This document shows, in pieces, positions 1 to 8,205 of a stretch of 30,968 bases of DNA. Position 1 is the first letter of the stretch, and every line of letters begins with the position of its first letter. The position numbers and the translations under genes are program-made. The notes under the pieces are model-generated. The model ran no database searches. It saw only the letters and a list, made by a program, of their open reading frames with translations, and was not told the origin of the DNA. The stretch comes from CAWCTB01 sp963798275 (lineage in GTDB: Bacteria; Acidobacteriota; Terriglobia; Terriglobales; Acidobacteriaceae), in NCBI GenBank assembly GCA_963798275.1, contig CAWCTB010000011.1:1-30968 (forward strand), written 5' to 3'.

Positions 1-1167
1 CTGCTCGCCGGCAAGAGCGGCGTTGACCGCATTACTGCATTCGAGGCTTCGCAGTTCGCCTGCCAGATTGCGGCGGAGGTAAAGAACTTCGACCCGCTGC
101 AATTCATCGAGAAGAAAGAGGCGCGCAAGATGGCGCGCTTTATTCACCTGGCCATCGCGGCTGCCGATGAGGCCCTGCAATCGGCCAATTACAAAATCGA
201 AAATGAAGAGATGGCCGAGCGGACGGGGGTGGATATCGGCTCGGGTATCGGTGGGTTCGACGTCATCGAGCGCGAACACTCGAACCTGCTCAACGGCGGC
301 CCGCGCAAGATTTCTCCATTCTTCATTCCTTCCGCCATTGTGAACCTGGCGGCGGGACAGGTGAGCATGCGGCACAACGCCAAGGGTCCGAACGAGGCCA
401 CGTGCACGGCCTGCACCACCAGTGCACATTCGATTGGCGACGCGGCGCGGATCATCAAATATGGCGACGCCGACGTAATGATTGCGGGTGGCTCGGAAGC
501 GGCGATCACGCCGATGGGCGTAGGCGGCTTCGCCGCCATGCGCGCGCTGTCAACGCGCAATGACGATCCGCACCATGCCAGCCGGCCCTGGGACAAAGAC
601 CGCGACGGTTTCGTGATCGGCGAGGGTGCGGGAATTCTTCTACTCGAGGAGCTGGAGTACGCCAAGAAACGCGGCGCGAAGATCCTTGCCGAGGTGGTCG
701 GCTACGGGATGAGCGCGGACGCGTACCACATCACGCAGCCGGCAGAGAATGGCGAAGGCGGCTTTCGGGTCATGCGGAATGCGATGCGCGATGCCGGCAT
801 CAGGCCGGAACAGGTGGGCTACGTCAACGCCCACGGGACTTCAACGCCGCTGGGCGATGAACTGGAAGCGACGGCGATCAAGCGCGCTTTTGGCGAACAC
901 GCCTACAAGATGCCGGTCAGCTCGACCAAGTCGATGACGGGGCACTTGTTGGGTGGAGCCGGAGGGTTGGAAGCGGGAATCACGGTGCTTGCCTTGCGCG
1001 ACCAGATCGTGCCGCCGACGATGAATCTGGACAACCCGGGCGAAGGCTGCGATCTCGATTTTGTGCCAAATGTGGCGCGCAAGGTGGAGATGGAGTACGC
1101 GATCTCGAACTCGTTCGGCTTCGGCGGAACCAATGGCTGCCTGGTGTTCCAGCGCTGGACGGAATAG
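1..1167 (+). CDS. fabF: 3-oxoacyl-ACP synthase II (FabF), 5' partial
   Basis: Condensing enzyme of type II fatty-acid synthesis. It elongates acyl-ACP with malonyl-ACP in the cytoplasm. The reading frame is open from base 1 and runs into the first internal Met at 130, so the gene enters from the left edge. About 388 residues are present, against roughly 410 for the family, so only some 25 N-terminal residues are missing. The catalytic triad of the thiolase fold is visible: Cys in TACTTSAHS, His in VNAHGTSTPLGD and His in STKSMTGHLLGGAGG. The Gly-rich C-terminal segment NSFGFGGTNG is typical of KAS II. The gene ends 12 nt before the convergent VOC gene. FabF is preferred over FabB because of overall similarity to KAS II and the usual acpP-fabF arrangement, but the upstream gene is not in the window. 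Confidence 0.96.
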   Translation: MLAGKSGVDRITAFEASQFACQIAAEVKNFDPLQFIEKKEARKMARFIHLAIAAADEALQSANYKIENEEMAERTGVDIGSGIGGFDVIEREHSNLLNGGPRKISPFFIPSAIVNLAAGQVSMRHNAKGPNEATCTACTTSAHSIGDAARIIKYGDADVMIAGGSEAAITPMGVGGFAAMRALSTRNDDPHHASRPWDKDRDGFVIGEGAGILLLEELEYAKKRGAKILAEVVGYGMSADAYHITQPAENGEGGFRVMRNAMRDAGIRPEQVGYVNAHGTSTPLGDELEATAIKRAFGEHAYKMPVSSTKSMTGHLLGGAGGLEAGITVLALRDQIVPPTMNLDNPGEGCDLDFVPNVARKVEMEYAISNSFGFGGTNGCLVFQRWTE

Positions 1168-1179
1168 CTTCGCCGACGG

Positions 1180-1563
1180 TTATTGCTTTGGCGGCTCCCA
1201 GAGTTCGATGCGGTTGCCTTCGGGGTCGGTGATCCAGGCGAACTTCCCGTAGTCGTATTCTTCGACTTTGTCCACCTGAACACCCTCCTCACGCAACGCC
1301 TGCAGGAGTTCCTGCAGATTCTCCACGCGAAAGTTCATCATGAACGGAGCCTGGCTGGGCTCGAAGTATTTGGTGTCGTGGGGGAAGATTGACCAGACGG
1401 TGAGCCCGGTCTTAGTCGGATCTTCGGCCTCGCGCCAGTGGAACATGGCTCCTGAGCCGTCGGGCTCACGGTTGATGCCAAGATGCTGCTGATACCACTT
1501 GTAGAGGCGATTGGGGTCCTGCGATTTGAAGAAGAAGCCGCCCAGTCCGGTCACTCGTTTCAT
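1180..1563 (-). CDS. VOC family protein (glyoxalase/bleomycin-resistance fold)
   Basis: A 127-residue single-domain protein of the vicinal oxygen chelate superfamily. It opens with the beta strand VTGLGGFFFKSQDPNRLYKW, followed by a helix, as at the start of most VOC modules. It ends with WITDPEGNRIELWEPP, the usual C-terminal strand whose Glu is a metal ligand in many members. One protein holds two beta-alpha-beta-beta-beta halves, so it likely dimerises. Substrate cannot be predicted: VOC proteins include glyoxalases, dioxygenases, epimerases and resistance proteins. The gene is monocistronic and convergent with fabF, with ATG at 1563 and a GAGG-like ribosome site just upstream. Confidence 0.85.
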   Translation of the reverse strand: MKRVTGLGGFFFKSQDPNRLYKWYQQHLGINREPDGSGAMFHWREAEDPTKTGLTVWSIFPHDTKYFEPSQAPFMMNFRVENLQELLQALREEGVQVDKVEEYDYGKFAWITDPEGNRIELWEPPKQ

Positions 1564-1736
1564 GGAGCCTCGCTTGCGTTTCTTATTTATTGCAGCAGCA
1601 ACGATGATACCGCCATAGTGCGCAAGATTGTATAGCAGGGCCGGAGCAGGCTGGCAGCTCGCGCCGAAGTTTGACGTTCCGGCTTGCGCTCGCGGTGGAA
1701 CAGGACTAACGTGGAGGCCATCAGCGGGGTAGAGGC

Positions 1737-1970
1737 GTGTTCAGTCTAAGCTTCATTCTTATCGTGGCCGGCTTGACGTTTGGGGGAGGCATGGCCGTGA
1801 TCGGTTTCGGCGGTTTCCTGACCGCCTGGTTTCACCACTCCATGGGTTCGCCCTTGCCGCTGCCAACCTTGCATAACCCATCCGAAAAACGCTTGTACCT
1901 GGGAGTTGCGCTGGCAGGAGCGATCATGTGGGGCAGCGTGCTGCTGATCAGCTTCCGGGTAGCGCCCTAA
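1737..1970 (+). CDS. small two-helix membrane protein, unknown function
   Basis: A 77-residue hydrophobic protein with a GTG start. Two membrane segments are evident, at about residues 2-27 (rich in Leu, Ile, Val and Gly) and about 50-72. A short Pro/Leu/His-containing loop with charged residues (PSEKR) lies between them. I do not recognise the family. Codon use, with mostly G/C at third positions, and the coherent hydrophobic pattern support a real gene, but no strong ribosome site is seen and the neighbours give no functional hint. It could be a genus-level conserved peptide. Confidence 0.5.
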   Translation: MFSLSFILIVAGLTFGGGMAVIGFGGFLTAWFHHSMGSPLPLPTLHNPSEKRLYLGVALAGAIMWGSVLLISFRVAP

Positions 1971-2010
1971 GGGGCTGCGGGCATAATGTGTGGGCGATCG
2001 AAATTGTGCC

Positions 2011-2123
2011 GTCCCTCCGGGACTCAGAATTCCTATGAGACGCCAACCCAGCACTCCGCTTCGCTGCGTGCTGGGCTATCTTTCTGCCGCCCTCGCCACA
2101 CGCCGCTCGCAAAACCAGCGAGC
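2011..2123. repeat. cluster of three palindromes (REP-like intergenic element)
   Basis: Three inverted repeats lie close together in the 230-nt gap before the photolyase stop. GTCCC/GGGAC (2011-2015, 2019-2023) has a 3-nt loop. CCCAGCAC/GTGCTGGG (2047-2054, 2068-2075) has a 13-nt loop. GCTCGC/GCGAGC (2105-2110, 2118-2123) has a 7-nt loop. No T-run follows any of them on either strand, so classical intrinsic termination is not the obvious role. Clustered short palindromes between genes are the form taken by dispersed REP-type elements. Only one copy of the cluster is present in this window, so repetition in the genome is inferred. Confidence 0.5.
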
Positions 2124-2200
2124 AGCGTAAGCATGGCTTCGGGCTTGGGCGTGGGCAGGTGGAATGAAGCAGGACACACCCAGTGTTCTTGCCTGCACCG

Positions 2201-3631
2201 TTAATCTTCCTGGAACAACTCAGCCTGTTCGCGGGGGACGGTTTTGCCTGCCAGGGCTGCCATCTGGGCGATGTATTTATCGGCGTCGAACTTCTTGCGG
2301 GCCGCATCGCCCGACATATAACGAATGGTGCCGAAGATGGCGCGCTCGAACCAGGGGCGGTCGAACTTGCCGCCCATGGACCAGGCAATGCCGGCATAGC
2401 CGTTGGGATCGCGGCCATCGAGGAAGTACTTGTCGTTCAGGTAGACGGCGGTCTGGTAGGCGACGGCGGGGGAAGGGCTCCATTCCAGGATTTTCTTGGC
2501 CCAGTACATGCGCATGTAGTTGTGCATCCATCCGGCATAGAGCATCTGCTGCTGGGCGGCGTTCCACAACGCGTCGTGAGTCCCGGCAAATTCGAGTTGC
2601 CGACGCGTGTAGGTGACGGGGCGCTCGTCGTGGGCGTGCTGGCCGAGGGTGCGATGGGCCCAATCGGGTGCGCTCTGCAGCGAATCGTACAGCTGGTTGA
2701 AGTGAGCGAAGTTGATGGCCAGTTCGCGCCAGGTGATCAGTTGGTTCAGGTAGTCATCTTTGCAGGCACGCGGCGCCTTGGCGTTCTCCACCGCCAGCGC
2801 GACGGTGATGGGGCTGATGTGGCCGAAGTGAAGATAAGGAGAAAGGCGGCTGGTGCCGTCGAGTTCGGGGTTGCCGTGACGCTCGGGGTAGTGGGCGAGC
2901 TTGTACGTGACGAACTCGTGCAGGAGGCGGAGTGCCTCGCTGGTACCACCGCGGAAGGAATCCACCGGCCCGACGGAACGGTCCAGGTCCTTCCAATGTT
3001 CGGTGATGTCGAGAGAGCCGTCATCGGGGAGAGCTTGCCAGCCGCGCGGCTTCACCCATTCGACCCTGGCCTCGGGATTGTGCTGCGGAACCAGGAATTC
3101 CTGTAAGCGCCGCTGCAGGCGCGGTCGAATGATGCGGGCAGCGTACTGCTCTTTTTCAAGTAACTTTGAGGGAACGATTACGTCGGCATCGACGGTCCAA
3201 AAGGGTACCTTGAGTTTCTTTGCCGCCAGCTCGCGCCAGCGCCCCGGCTCACGCAGCGGGTTTTCGTCACCGATCACGATGGATGCTTTCACCTGTTCGC
3301 AAAAGGTGGTGAGGCGATGATCGGGATAGGCGCGAAGCACAAATCCAATGCCGCGTTTGCGGGCACGCTCGGCAATGTCGGGAATGCCCTGCGCGAGGAA
3401 CGTGTAGTGGCGGAAGTTGGCGTGCGGGTAAAACGGGACTGGGGCGAATAAGATTACCACCGGCTGCTGTAGAGCGTTGGCGACGTTCACCGCAAGGTCA
3501 AGAGCCGGGTTGTCGAGGGCGCGTTGCGCACGCTGCATCCAGTAGACAACACACCGGCCGCCAGGGCCGGGTGCACCAGAGCGGCGCACGGTTACGCGAG
3601 GATCTGAAGAGAGTTGGCCGAGTTTGTCCAT
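2201..3631 (-). CDS. phrB: class II deoxyribodipyrimidine photo-lyase
   Basis: Light-driven repair enzyme that splits cyclobutane pyrimidine dimers using FADH-. The 476-residue product matches the class II photolyase length and layout. The N-terminal alpha/beta domain starts with VVYWMQRAQRA, a class II hallmark. The C-terminal FAD-binding domain carries TSRLSPYLHFGHIS, a WRELAINF segment, AGWMHNYMRMYWAKKILEW and LNDKYFLDGRDPNGYAG. I chose the ATG at 3631 because the protein there begins MDKLGQ. The frame stays open further upstream to 3700, but that part looks non-coding (Arg-rich). The gene lies 101 nt downstream of folP on the same strand and may be co-transcribed with it. Gene-symbol use varies; phr or phrB are both applied to this class. 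Confidence 0.95.
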   Translation of the reverse strand: MDKLGQLSSDPRVTVRRSGAPGPGGRCVVYWMQRAQRALDNPALDLAVNVANALQQPVVILFAPVPFYPHANFRHYTFLAQGIPDIAERARKRGIGFVLRAYPDHRLTTFCEQVKASIVIGDENPLREPGRWRELAAKKLKVPFWTVDADVIVPSKLLEKEQYAARIIRPRLQRRLQEFLVPQHNPEARVEWVKPRGWQALPDDGSLDITEHWKDLDRSVGPVDSFRGGTSEALRLLHEFVTYKLAHYPERHGNPELDGTSRLSPYLHFGHISPITVALAVENAKAPRACKDDYLNQLITWRELAINFAHFNQLYDSLQSAPDWAHRTLGQHAHDERPVTYTRRQLEFAGTHDALWNAAQQQMLYAGWMHNYMRMYWAKKILEWSPSPAVAYQTAVYLNDKYFLDGRDPNGYAGIAWSMGGKFDRPWFERAIFGTIRYMSGDAARKKFDADKYIAQMAALAGKTVPREQAELFQED

Positions 3632-3732
3632 GAGAATTAAGCTGGCCTGGAGCACGCGGGCGCGGCGACAACGGCTGACGATGGGGGATCGTCTTACCAT
3701 TAGATGTGCGCTTGGCGGGCGAGGTTCAGAGG

Positions 3733-4650
3733 TTACGCGGGAGCCTGGACGCGCTGGGCAGCCAACACCTCGTCCGCTACCGCAGCCGCCTGTACCGCTG
3801 GACCGACATCGTGTACCCGAACAATGTGAGCGCCTTGCAGGATGCTGGCCACCATCGCGGCGATCGACCCATACAGACGCTCCTGGGGTGGCTCTTCCTT
3901 ACCAATCCTGCGAGCCACAGTCCTGCCAACGAAAGATTTGCGCGACGTGCCGACGAGCACGGGAAAACCCAGGCGATGCAATTGGGCGAGGTGAGCGAGC
4001 AGCGGGTAGTTCTGTTCAAAGTTCTTGCCGAAGCCGAAGCCGGGGTCGATGGCAATATGCCGGCGGTCGATTCCGGCTTCCAGGGCGACCTGCAGGCGAT
4101 TGGCGAGTTCGTGTTCGACCAGCGCGACGATGTTGTCAAGAGACTGCAGGTTGCGCCACTCCCTGGGCTGTCCACGGGTGTGCATCAGCACCACGCCGCA
4201 GTGCAACGCGGCGCACGTCTGAGGCATGGAGGCGTCCCACTGCAAGGAGCTGACATCGTTGACGATCTCTACTCCGGCAGCCACCGCAGCCTTTGCGACC
4301 TGGGATTTGTAGGTGTCGATGGAGAGCACGGCATCGGGCCGGGCCTGGCGCACCCCTTCAATGACCGGCATGACCCGCCGGAGTTCCTCATCGGCGTCGA
4401 CAGCCTTTTTGGGACCGGCATCATCGGGGAGGACGGGCGCGCCCGGCCGGGTTGACTCTCCGCCGATGTCGAGGATGTCGGCCCCCTCATCGAGCAAGGC
4501 CAGGGCGTGCTGCACGGCCCTCCCCGGATCGAGGTAGAGTCCGCCGTCGGAAAAGGAGTCGGGCGTGACGTTGATAACGCCCATCACCAGCGTGCGATTC
4601 CCCAGTTCGAGAGTGCGAGACCGCAGCCGCCAGCCAAAGCATGGACGCAT
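3733..4650 (-). CDS. folP: dihydropteroate synthase
   Basis: Condenses 6-hydroxymethyl-7,8-dihydropterin pyrophosphate with p-aminobenzoate to give dihydropteroate in folate synthesis; this is the sulfonamide target. The TIM-barrel signatures are all present: GVINVTPDSFSDGG near residue 24, DIGGESTRPGA, IDPGFGFGKNFEQNY and GTSRKSFVG. Length, at 305 residues, is slightly above the usual 270-290. The gene diverges from the PBP4 gene across an 83-nt gap and precedes the photolyase. The ATG at 4650 has no ribosome-binding site in front. Instead a TACAAT box ends 6 nt upstream, which suggests a leaderless transcript. Confidence 0.96.
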   Translation of the reverse strand: MRPCFGWRLRSRTLELGNRTLVMGVINVTPDSFSDGGLYLDPGRAVQHALALLDEGADILDIGGESTRPGAPVLPDDAGPKKAVDADEELRRVMPVIEGVRQARPDAVLSIDTYKSQVAKAAVAAGVEIVNDVSSLQWDASMPQTCAALHCGVVLMHTRGQPREWRNLQSLDNIVALVEHELANRLQVALEAGIDRRHIAIDPGFGFGKNFEQNYPLLAHLAQLHRLGFPVLVGTSRKSFVGRTVARRIGKEEPPQERLYGSIAAMVASILQGAHIVRVHDVGPAVQAAAVADEVLAAQRVQAPA

Positions 4651-4656
4651 GGGGTG

Positions 4657-4662
4657 ATTGTA
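4657..4662 (-). promoter_or_regulatory. -10-like box of folP (leaderless arrangement)
   Basis: TACAAT on the minus strand, with 6 nt between it and the folP ATG. A transcript starting at the usual 6-7 nt past the box would begin on or next to the start codon. No clear -35 hexamer is visible. Confidence 0.45.
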
Positions 4663-4711
4663 ATGCAGCAGGGCAAGCCGAAAATCAGGCGGCAGGCGAG
4701 AAGAGCGGTGC

Positions 4712-4717
4712 TAGAAT
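4712..4717 (+). promoter_or_regulatory. extended -10 box of the PBP4 gene
   Basis: TGCTAGAAT, a TGn-extended -10 form, lies 16 nt before the ATG. The short leader still holds a GAAGAGAAG purine-rich ribosome site. No TTGACA-like -35 is evident. Confidence 0.45.
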
Positions 4718-4733
4718 CCGGAAGAGAAGTTTT

Positions 4734-6314
4734 ATGCCGCGGGTCCGGTATTTCGCTGTGATTGTGCTTCTGGCAGTACTGACGCAGGCATCTGCGGCGG
4801 CGGCGGCCAAGAAACCAGGAAGCAGCAAGGCACAAAATCCCAGGGTGGAGCACGACATCGCTCAGATCTTGAGCGATCCTGATGTGGCGCGCGGATTTTG
4901 GGGCATCGAGGCAGTTTCACTCGACAGCGGGAAGACCGTCTTTGAGTTCAACCAGGACAAGTTCTTCACACCGGCGTCGAATACCAAGCTCTTCACCACG
5001 GCGGCTGTTCTTGGATTAATCGGTCCCGACTACCGCTTCAAGACGACGGTCGAGACGGTTGGCGCGCTGGACAAATACGGCAGGCTCAATTCCGACCTGG
5101 TCATCGTAGGGCGTGGCGATCCCAATCTGTCGGGCAGAACGCTTCCCTACAACCTGCACACCGAGCGGAAGGTGCCGCCGATCCAGGTGCTGCAGGACCT
5201 GGCTGACCAACTGGTACAGAAGGGACTGAAGTACATCGACGGCGACGTGGTGGCGGACGATTCCTACTACGTCTTCGAGCGCTACGGGGAAGGATGGTCG
5301 CAGGACGACCTGGTCTGGGAGTGGGGGGCGCCAGTCTCCGCGCTAACCATCAATGACAACGTCATCTTTGTGAACATCATGCCGGCGGACCGGCCGGGTG
5401 AGCGCGCCTTCCTGAGCATCACTCCGTTTGCCGAGTACTACCGCGTGGATAACCGGGTCACCACCACGCCGCAGGGCACCGGTCCGCGCAAGATCTACAT
5501 CAACCGGGAACCGGGATCGAACCAGCTCACGTTCTGGGGCACCATCCCGCAGGACGATGCGGGAGCCGGGGAAGCGCTGGCCATCGACGATCCGGCGGAT
5601 TTCACAGCCAAGCTCTTCCGCGAATTACTGGAGGCGCGCGGGGTGGTCATCTACGGGCGGGCGCGCACCCGGCACACCGAGCTGGCCTCGATGCAGACCT
5701 TTAGCGTTACCAGCCTTGCCTCGGGAGGCGGTGGCGATTCCGCAACCCGAACGCCGGCGCCATTGGTGCTGGCCAGCTACCAGTCACAGCCGGTGGCGCA
5801 GGACCTGCGTGTGATCAACAAGGTCAGCCAGAATCTTCATGCCGAGCTGATGCTGCGGCTGCTGGGAAAAGAGAAGGGTACGTCGGGATCGATCCAGGGC
5901 GGCCTGGAAGTTCTGCGCAGTTTTCTGACCAACGCGGGTCTTAAGCCTGATGAGTTCGTTTTCTACGACGGCTCTGGCCTGTCACGCGAAAACCTGGTTA
6001 CTCCTGAGGCCGTGGTGTCCTTGCTGCGATACGCTCGCCAGCAACCCTGGGCCAAGATGTACGAAGATACCCTGCCGCTGGGTGGCGTCGACGGATCGCT
6101 CTCCGACCGCTTCAAGAACCTGCCGGCTGGAACCGTGGTGCACGGCAAGACCGGTTCGCTCAACCACGTGAACTCGTTGTCCGGGTACGCGACCACGCAG
6201 AAGGGCGACCATATCGCGTTCTGCATCATGGGCAACAATCACAACCTGCCTGCCAAGAAAGCTCTCGACACCATCGACCATATTCTGGATACATTGGTCG
6301 AGGACGGGAAATAG
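4734..6314 (+). CDS. dacB: D-alanyl-D-alanine carboxypeptidase/endopeptidase, PBP4 type
   Basis: Periplasmic penicillin-binding protein of peptidase family S13. It trims or cleaves peptidoglycan peptide cross-links. At 526 residues it begins with a signal peptide (MPRVRYFAVIVLLAVL, Ala-rich cleavage region near residue 25). The active-site SxxK is PASNTKLF (Ser82, Lys85). The second motif region is DGSGLSRENL, and HGKTGSLNHVNS carries the KTG box (Lys472). The long insert between the first two motifs is typical of PBP4 and distinguishes it from PBP5. The ATG at 4734 follows a GAAGAGAAG ribosome site. The frame extends upstream to an in-frame ATG at 4641, but that stretch overlaps the folP 5' end and would bury the signal peptide, so I reject it. 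Confidence 0.94.
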   Translation: MPRVRYFAVIVLLAVLTQASAAAAAKKPGSSKAQNPRVEHDIAQILSDPDVARGFWGIEAVSLDSGKTVFEFNQDKFFTPASNTKLFTTAAVLGLIGPDYRFKTTVETVGALDKYGRLNSDLVIVGRGDPNLSGRTLPYNLHTERKVPPIQVLQDLADQLVQKGLKYIDGDVVADDSYYVFERYGEGWSQDDLVWEWGAPVSALTINDNVIFVNIMPADRPGERAFLSITPFAEYYRVDNRVTTTPQGTGPRKIYINREPGSNQLTFWGTIPQDDAGAGEALAIDDPADFTAKLFRELLEARGVVIYGRARTRHTELASMQTFSVTSLASGGGGDSATRTPAPLVLASYQSQPVAQDLRVINKVSQNLHAELMLRLLGKEKGTSGSIQGGLEVLRSFLTNAGLKPDEFVFYDGSGLSRENLVTPEAVVSLLRYARQQPWAKMYEDTLPLGGVDGSLSDRFKNLPAGTVVHGKTGSLNHVNSLSGYATTQKGDHIAFCIMGNNHNLPAKKALDTIDHILDTLVEDGK

Positions 6315-6413
6315 CCTCGCTGGTTTGACGGCCTCAATCTCTTTCCGCCGCCAGTTTGATTCGGCCGACTCCCTCACGGTGGCAACGTTCTGAATGTCCC
6401 GTTCTCTTGCGAA

Positions 6414-7232
6414 TCAACGAAGACGCCAACGAAGCTGGTCAGCCGGCGCGCCGGCGCGGGGCGGGAACGGCTGCGATCGAGCTGTGAAATCAGCCTCCGC
6501 CTTGAACACCGCGGGAGAGAGCACGTATGCGCCATTCTCGGGCTGTACGCTAATCGGGCGATCGGCACCGAAGACCGGCTGCGGAAACTGCACCCAATCC
6601 CGGCTGCCGCAGCAGAGATAGAGCGAGAGTAAGTCGCAGAACTGGAGCACGTCGGTCCAGTGCTCTACTTCCTGTACGGTACGCTTTTGAATGCGCAGCA
6701 GGCGCTGCTGGCGGGCTTCTTCGCCGATCTGGAATGCTCTTATCAGCTCAAGGTCACCCTCGCCGTAGTAGCCGACACTCAGCCCGAAGCGCGCGATGCG
6801 CGAGAAGTGATGGCTTACCAGCAATCCCGCGATGGGGGACCTGTTTTCGGCAACCTCGATGGAACTGCACCAGGCGCGCAGCGCGTCACCGGCTTTGATT
6901 TCGAGGAACGAAAGGGGCTTCCCGCCAGCGTTGACGGCGTATCCGTTGGCGAGGTGAAAGGGAGTGGCCTGTAGCGGCTCGCGGCCGTCATCGAATGGAG
7001 CCCAACCCTCGTCATGCAGCGAGATTGCTTCGACGATGGCTTCGTCGATAGGGACGTCCGGCCGAAGCCGGATGTGCCTGGCCAGTTCGCCGGCGAGGCG
7101 AGCGTGATCGGGCTGGCGAATGAGAAGGTAGCTGGCTGCTGCAGCTTTCTGCGTTCGTGCCACGGCATCCCAGGCCGAAATGGGGGAATGGGCCTGGAAC
7201 TTCTGGTCTGGAATATGGGGGCGAATAACCAA
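6414..7232 (-). CDS. DUF3891 family protein
   Basis: A 272-residue soluble protein that resembles the DUF3891 family, which has no assigned activity. Visible conserved features are a helical N-terminal part (QPDHARLAGELARHI), a His/Asp cluster SLHDEGWAPFDD, a later VSHHFSRIARFG segment, and a Trp- and Asp-rich helix with DLLSLYLCCG. The spacing of His and Asp residues is reminiscent of metal-binding HD-like helical enzymes, but that is my inference. The start is a TTG at 7232, only 15 nt after the stop of the DUF488 gene, so the two are almost certainly one transcript. The C-terminus is Arg/Pro-rich and weakly conserved in appearance. Confidence 0.7.
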   Translation of the reverse strand: MVIRPHIPDQKFQAHSPISAWDAVARTQKAAAASYLLIRQPDHARLAGELARHIRLRPDVPIDEAIVEAISLHDEGWAPFDDGREPLQATPFHLANGYAVNAGGKPLSFLEIKAGDALRAWCSSIEVAENRSPIAGLLVSHHFSRIARFGLSVGYYGEGDLELIRAFQIGEEARQQRLLRIQKRTVQEVEHWTDVLQFCDLLSLYLCCGSRDWVQFPQPVFGADRPISVQPENGAYVLSPAVFKAEADFTARSQPFPPRAGAPADQLRWRLR

Positions 7233-7247
7233 GCAGGGAGGCTCCAG

Positions 7248-7676
7248 CTAGCGGCGGCGCGCGGTGCGGGCGCGCCCGAGTGCGGCGGCGCGAACCGGGC
7301 CCGTTCCAGTGGGAGGTTTTTTTCCGCCTTCAACCACTTGCTTCAGGACGACAGCGTTATTTTGCTCGACGTTTTTCGAGGCAAACAGCAGGGTCAGACG
7401 GCGATGGCTCCGCTGTAGCTGATGCAACTGCTGCAAAGCGGCATGCGCGGGCTGGCTGCGCAGTTCGGCCAGATATTTTTGGCGAAATTTGGTCCACTGC
7501 AGGGGGTGAGCGTGGAACCACTTGCGCAGCTCGTTAGAGGGAGCGAGGTCTCGCAACCAGGCATCGAGCGAGGCTTGCTCTTTGGTCAGGCCGCGAGGCC
7601 AGAGGCGGTCGACCAGTACGCGCGCGCCGTCTTCGGGCGCTGGGGCTTCGTAGACGCGTTTGAGAACAATGCTCAT
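7248..7676 (-). CDS. DUF488 family protein (YeaO-like)
   Basis: A 142-residue protein of the DUF488 family. The hallmark RVLVDRLWPRGLTKE lies at residues 20-34, followed by WLRDLAPSNELRKWF, FRQKYLAEL and the C-terminal LLFASKNVEQNNAVVLKQ. The biochemical role of the family is not established. Members are about 115-120 residues, and here a basic, low-complexity tail of about 25 residues (GKKPPTGTG, then Arg/Ala-rich) extends beyond the domain. The gene heads a two-gene unit with the DUF3891 gene and diverges from the cytochrome c gene. The ATG at 7676 lacks a ribosome site but has a TAGAAT box 9 nt upstream. Confidence 0.88.
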   Translation of the reverse strand: MSIVLKRVYEAPAPEDGARVLVDRLWPRGLTKEQASLDAWLRDLAPSNELRKWFHAHPLQWTKFRQKYLAELRSQPAHAALQQLHQLQRSHRRLTLLFASKNVEQNNAVVLKQVVEGGKKPPTGTGPVRAAALGRARTARRR

Positions 7677-7685
7677 GCGAGGTGT

Positions 7686-7691
7686 ATTCTA
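7686..7691 (-). promoter_or_regulatory. -10-like box of the DUF488-DUF3891 unit
   Basis: TAGAAT on the minus strand, 9 nt before the ATG at 7676. It implies a leader of only a few nucleotides. No clear -35 is visible. Confidence 0.42.
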
Positions 7692-7709
7692 ACTCTGAAC
7701 AAGTTCGGA

Positions 7710-8129
7710 ATGCCGGCCCCGCGACTGCGGATTTTTGGCCGAATCTGGAAGGTCGGGTTGCACGGGAAGCACGGGAAGTTTGCCTTCATTCTGGCCGCAG
7801 TTCTGATCGCTCTCACCACATTTTTCGCCTGCGACTCCGAGCCCCGCAAAAGCGATGCGGAGCTGGGCTTGAATGCGCAGCAGGCTCGTGGACGCCGGGT
7901 CTACGACGCGCGCTGCGCCGAGTGCCATTACGCCTACAGCAAGCGCGACCTGCGTGGCCCGAGCCTGCATGGGCTGTTCCAGAAGCAGTTCATGTCGAGC
8001 GGGATACCGGCGAACGACGATCGGGTGACCGACATCATCCTGATGGGACGCGCCAAGATGCCGGGCTTCCAGCGAAAGCTGACACAGCAGCAACTCGACG
8101 ATTTGTTGGCGTACCTGCACACCCTGTAA
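7710..8129 (+). CDS. membrane-anchored c-type cytochrome
   Basis: A 139-residue single-haem cytochrome c. A membrane segment or signal covers residues about 23-40 and ends in TTFFAC, a weak lipobox with Cys41. The protein may therefore be a lipoprotein or stay as an N-terminal anchor. The haem site is CAECH (Cys69, Cys72, His73). The likely axial Met is Met117 in AKMPGF, followed by the C-terminal helix LDDLLAYLHTL typical of class I cytochromes. It would carry electrons on the outer face of the inner membrane. No oxidase or dehydrogenase partner lies adjacent. The ATG at 7710 was chosen because it places the basic n-region directly before the hydrophobic stretch. Confidence 0.85.
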   Translation: MPAPRLRIFGRIWKVGLHGKHGKFAFILAAVLIALTTFFACDSEPRKSDAELGLNAQQARGRRVYDARCAECHYAYSKRDLRGPSLHGLFQKQFMSSGIPANDDRVTDIILMGRAKMPGFQRKLTQQQLDDLLAYLHTL

Positions 8130-8188
8130 GAGTGGCGCGCATGGTGTATGAGTGGCCTCCTGCGACCACGGGGTACGCCCGGGCATCG

Positions 8189-8194
8189 TACAAT
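8189..8194 (+). promoter_or_regulatory. -10-like box of lipA
   Basis: TACAAT lies 11 nt before the lipA ATG, and no ribosome-binding site separates them. This fits a short-leader or leaderless transcript. It is the same box sequence as in front of folP and purM. Confidence 0.42.
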
Positions 8195-8205
8195 GGTTTG
8201 TTCCC

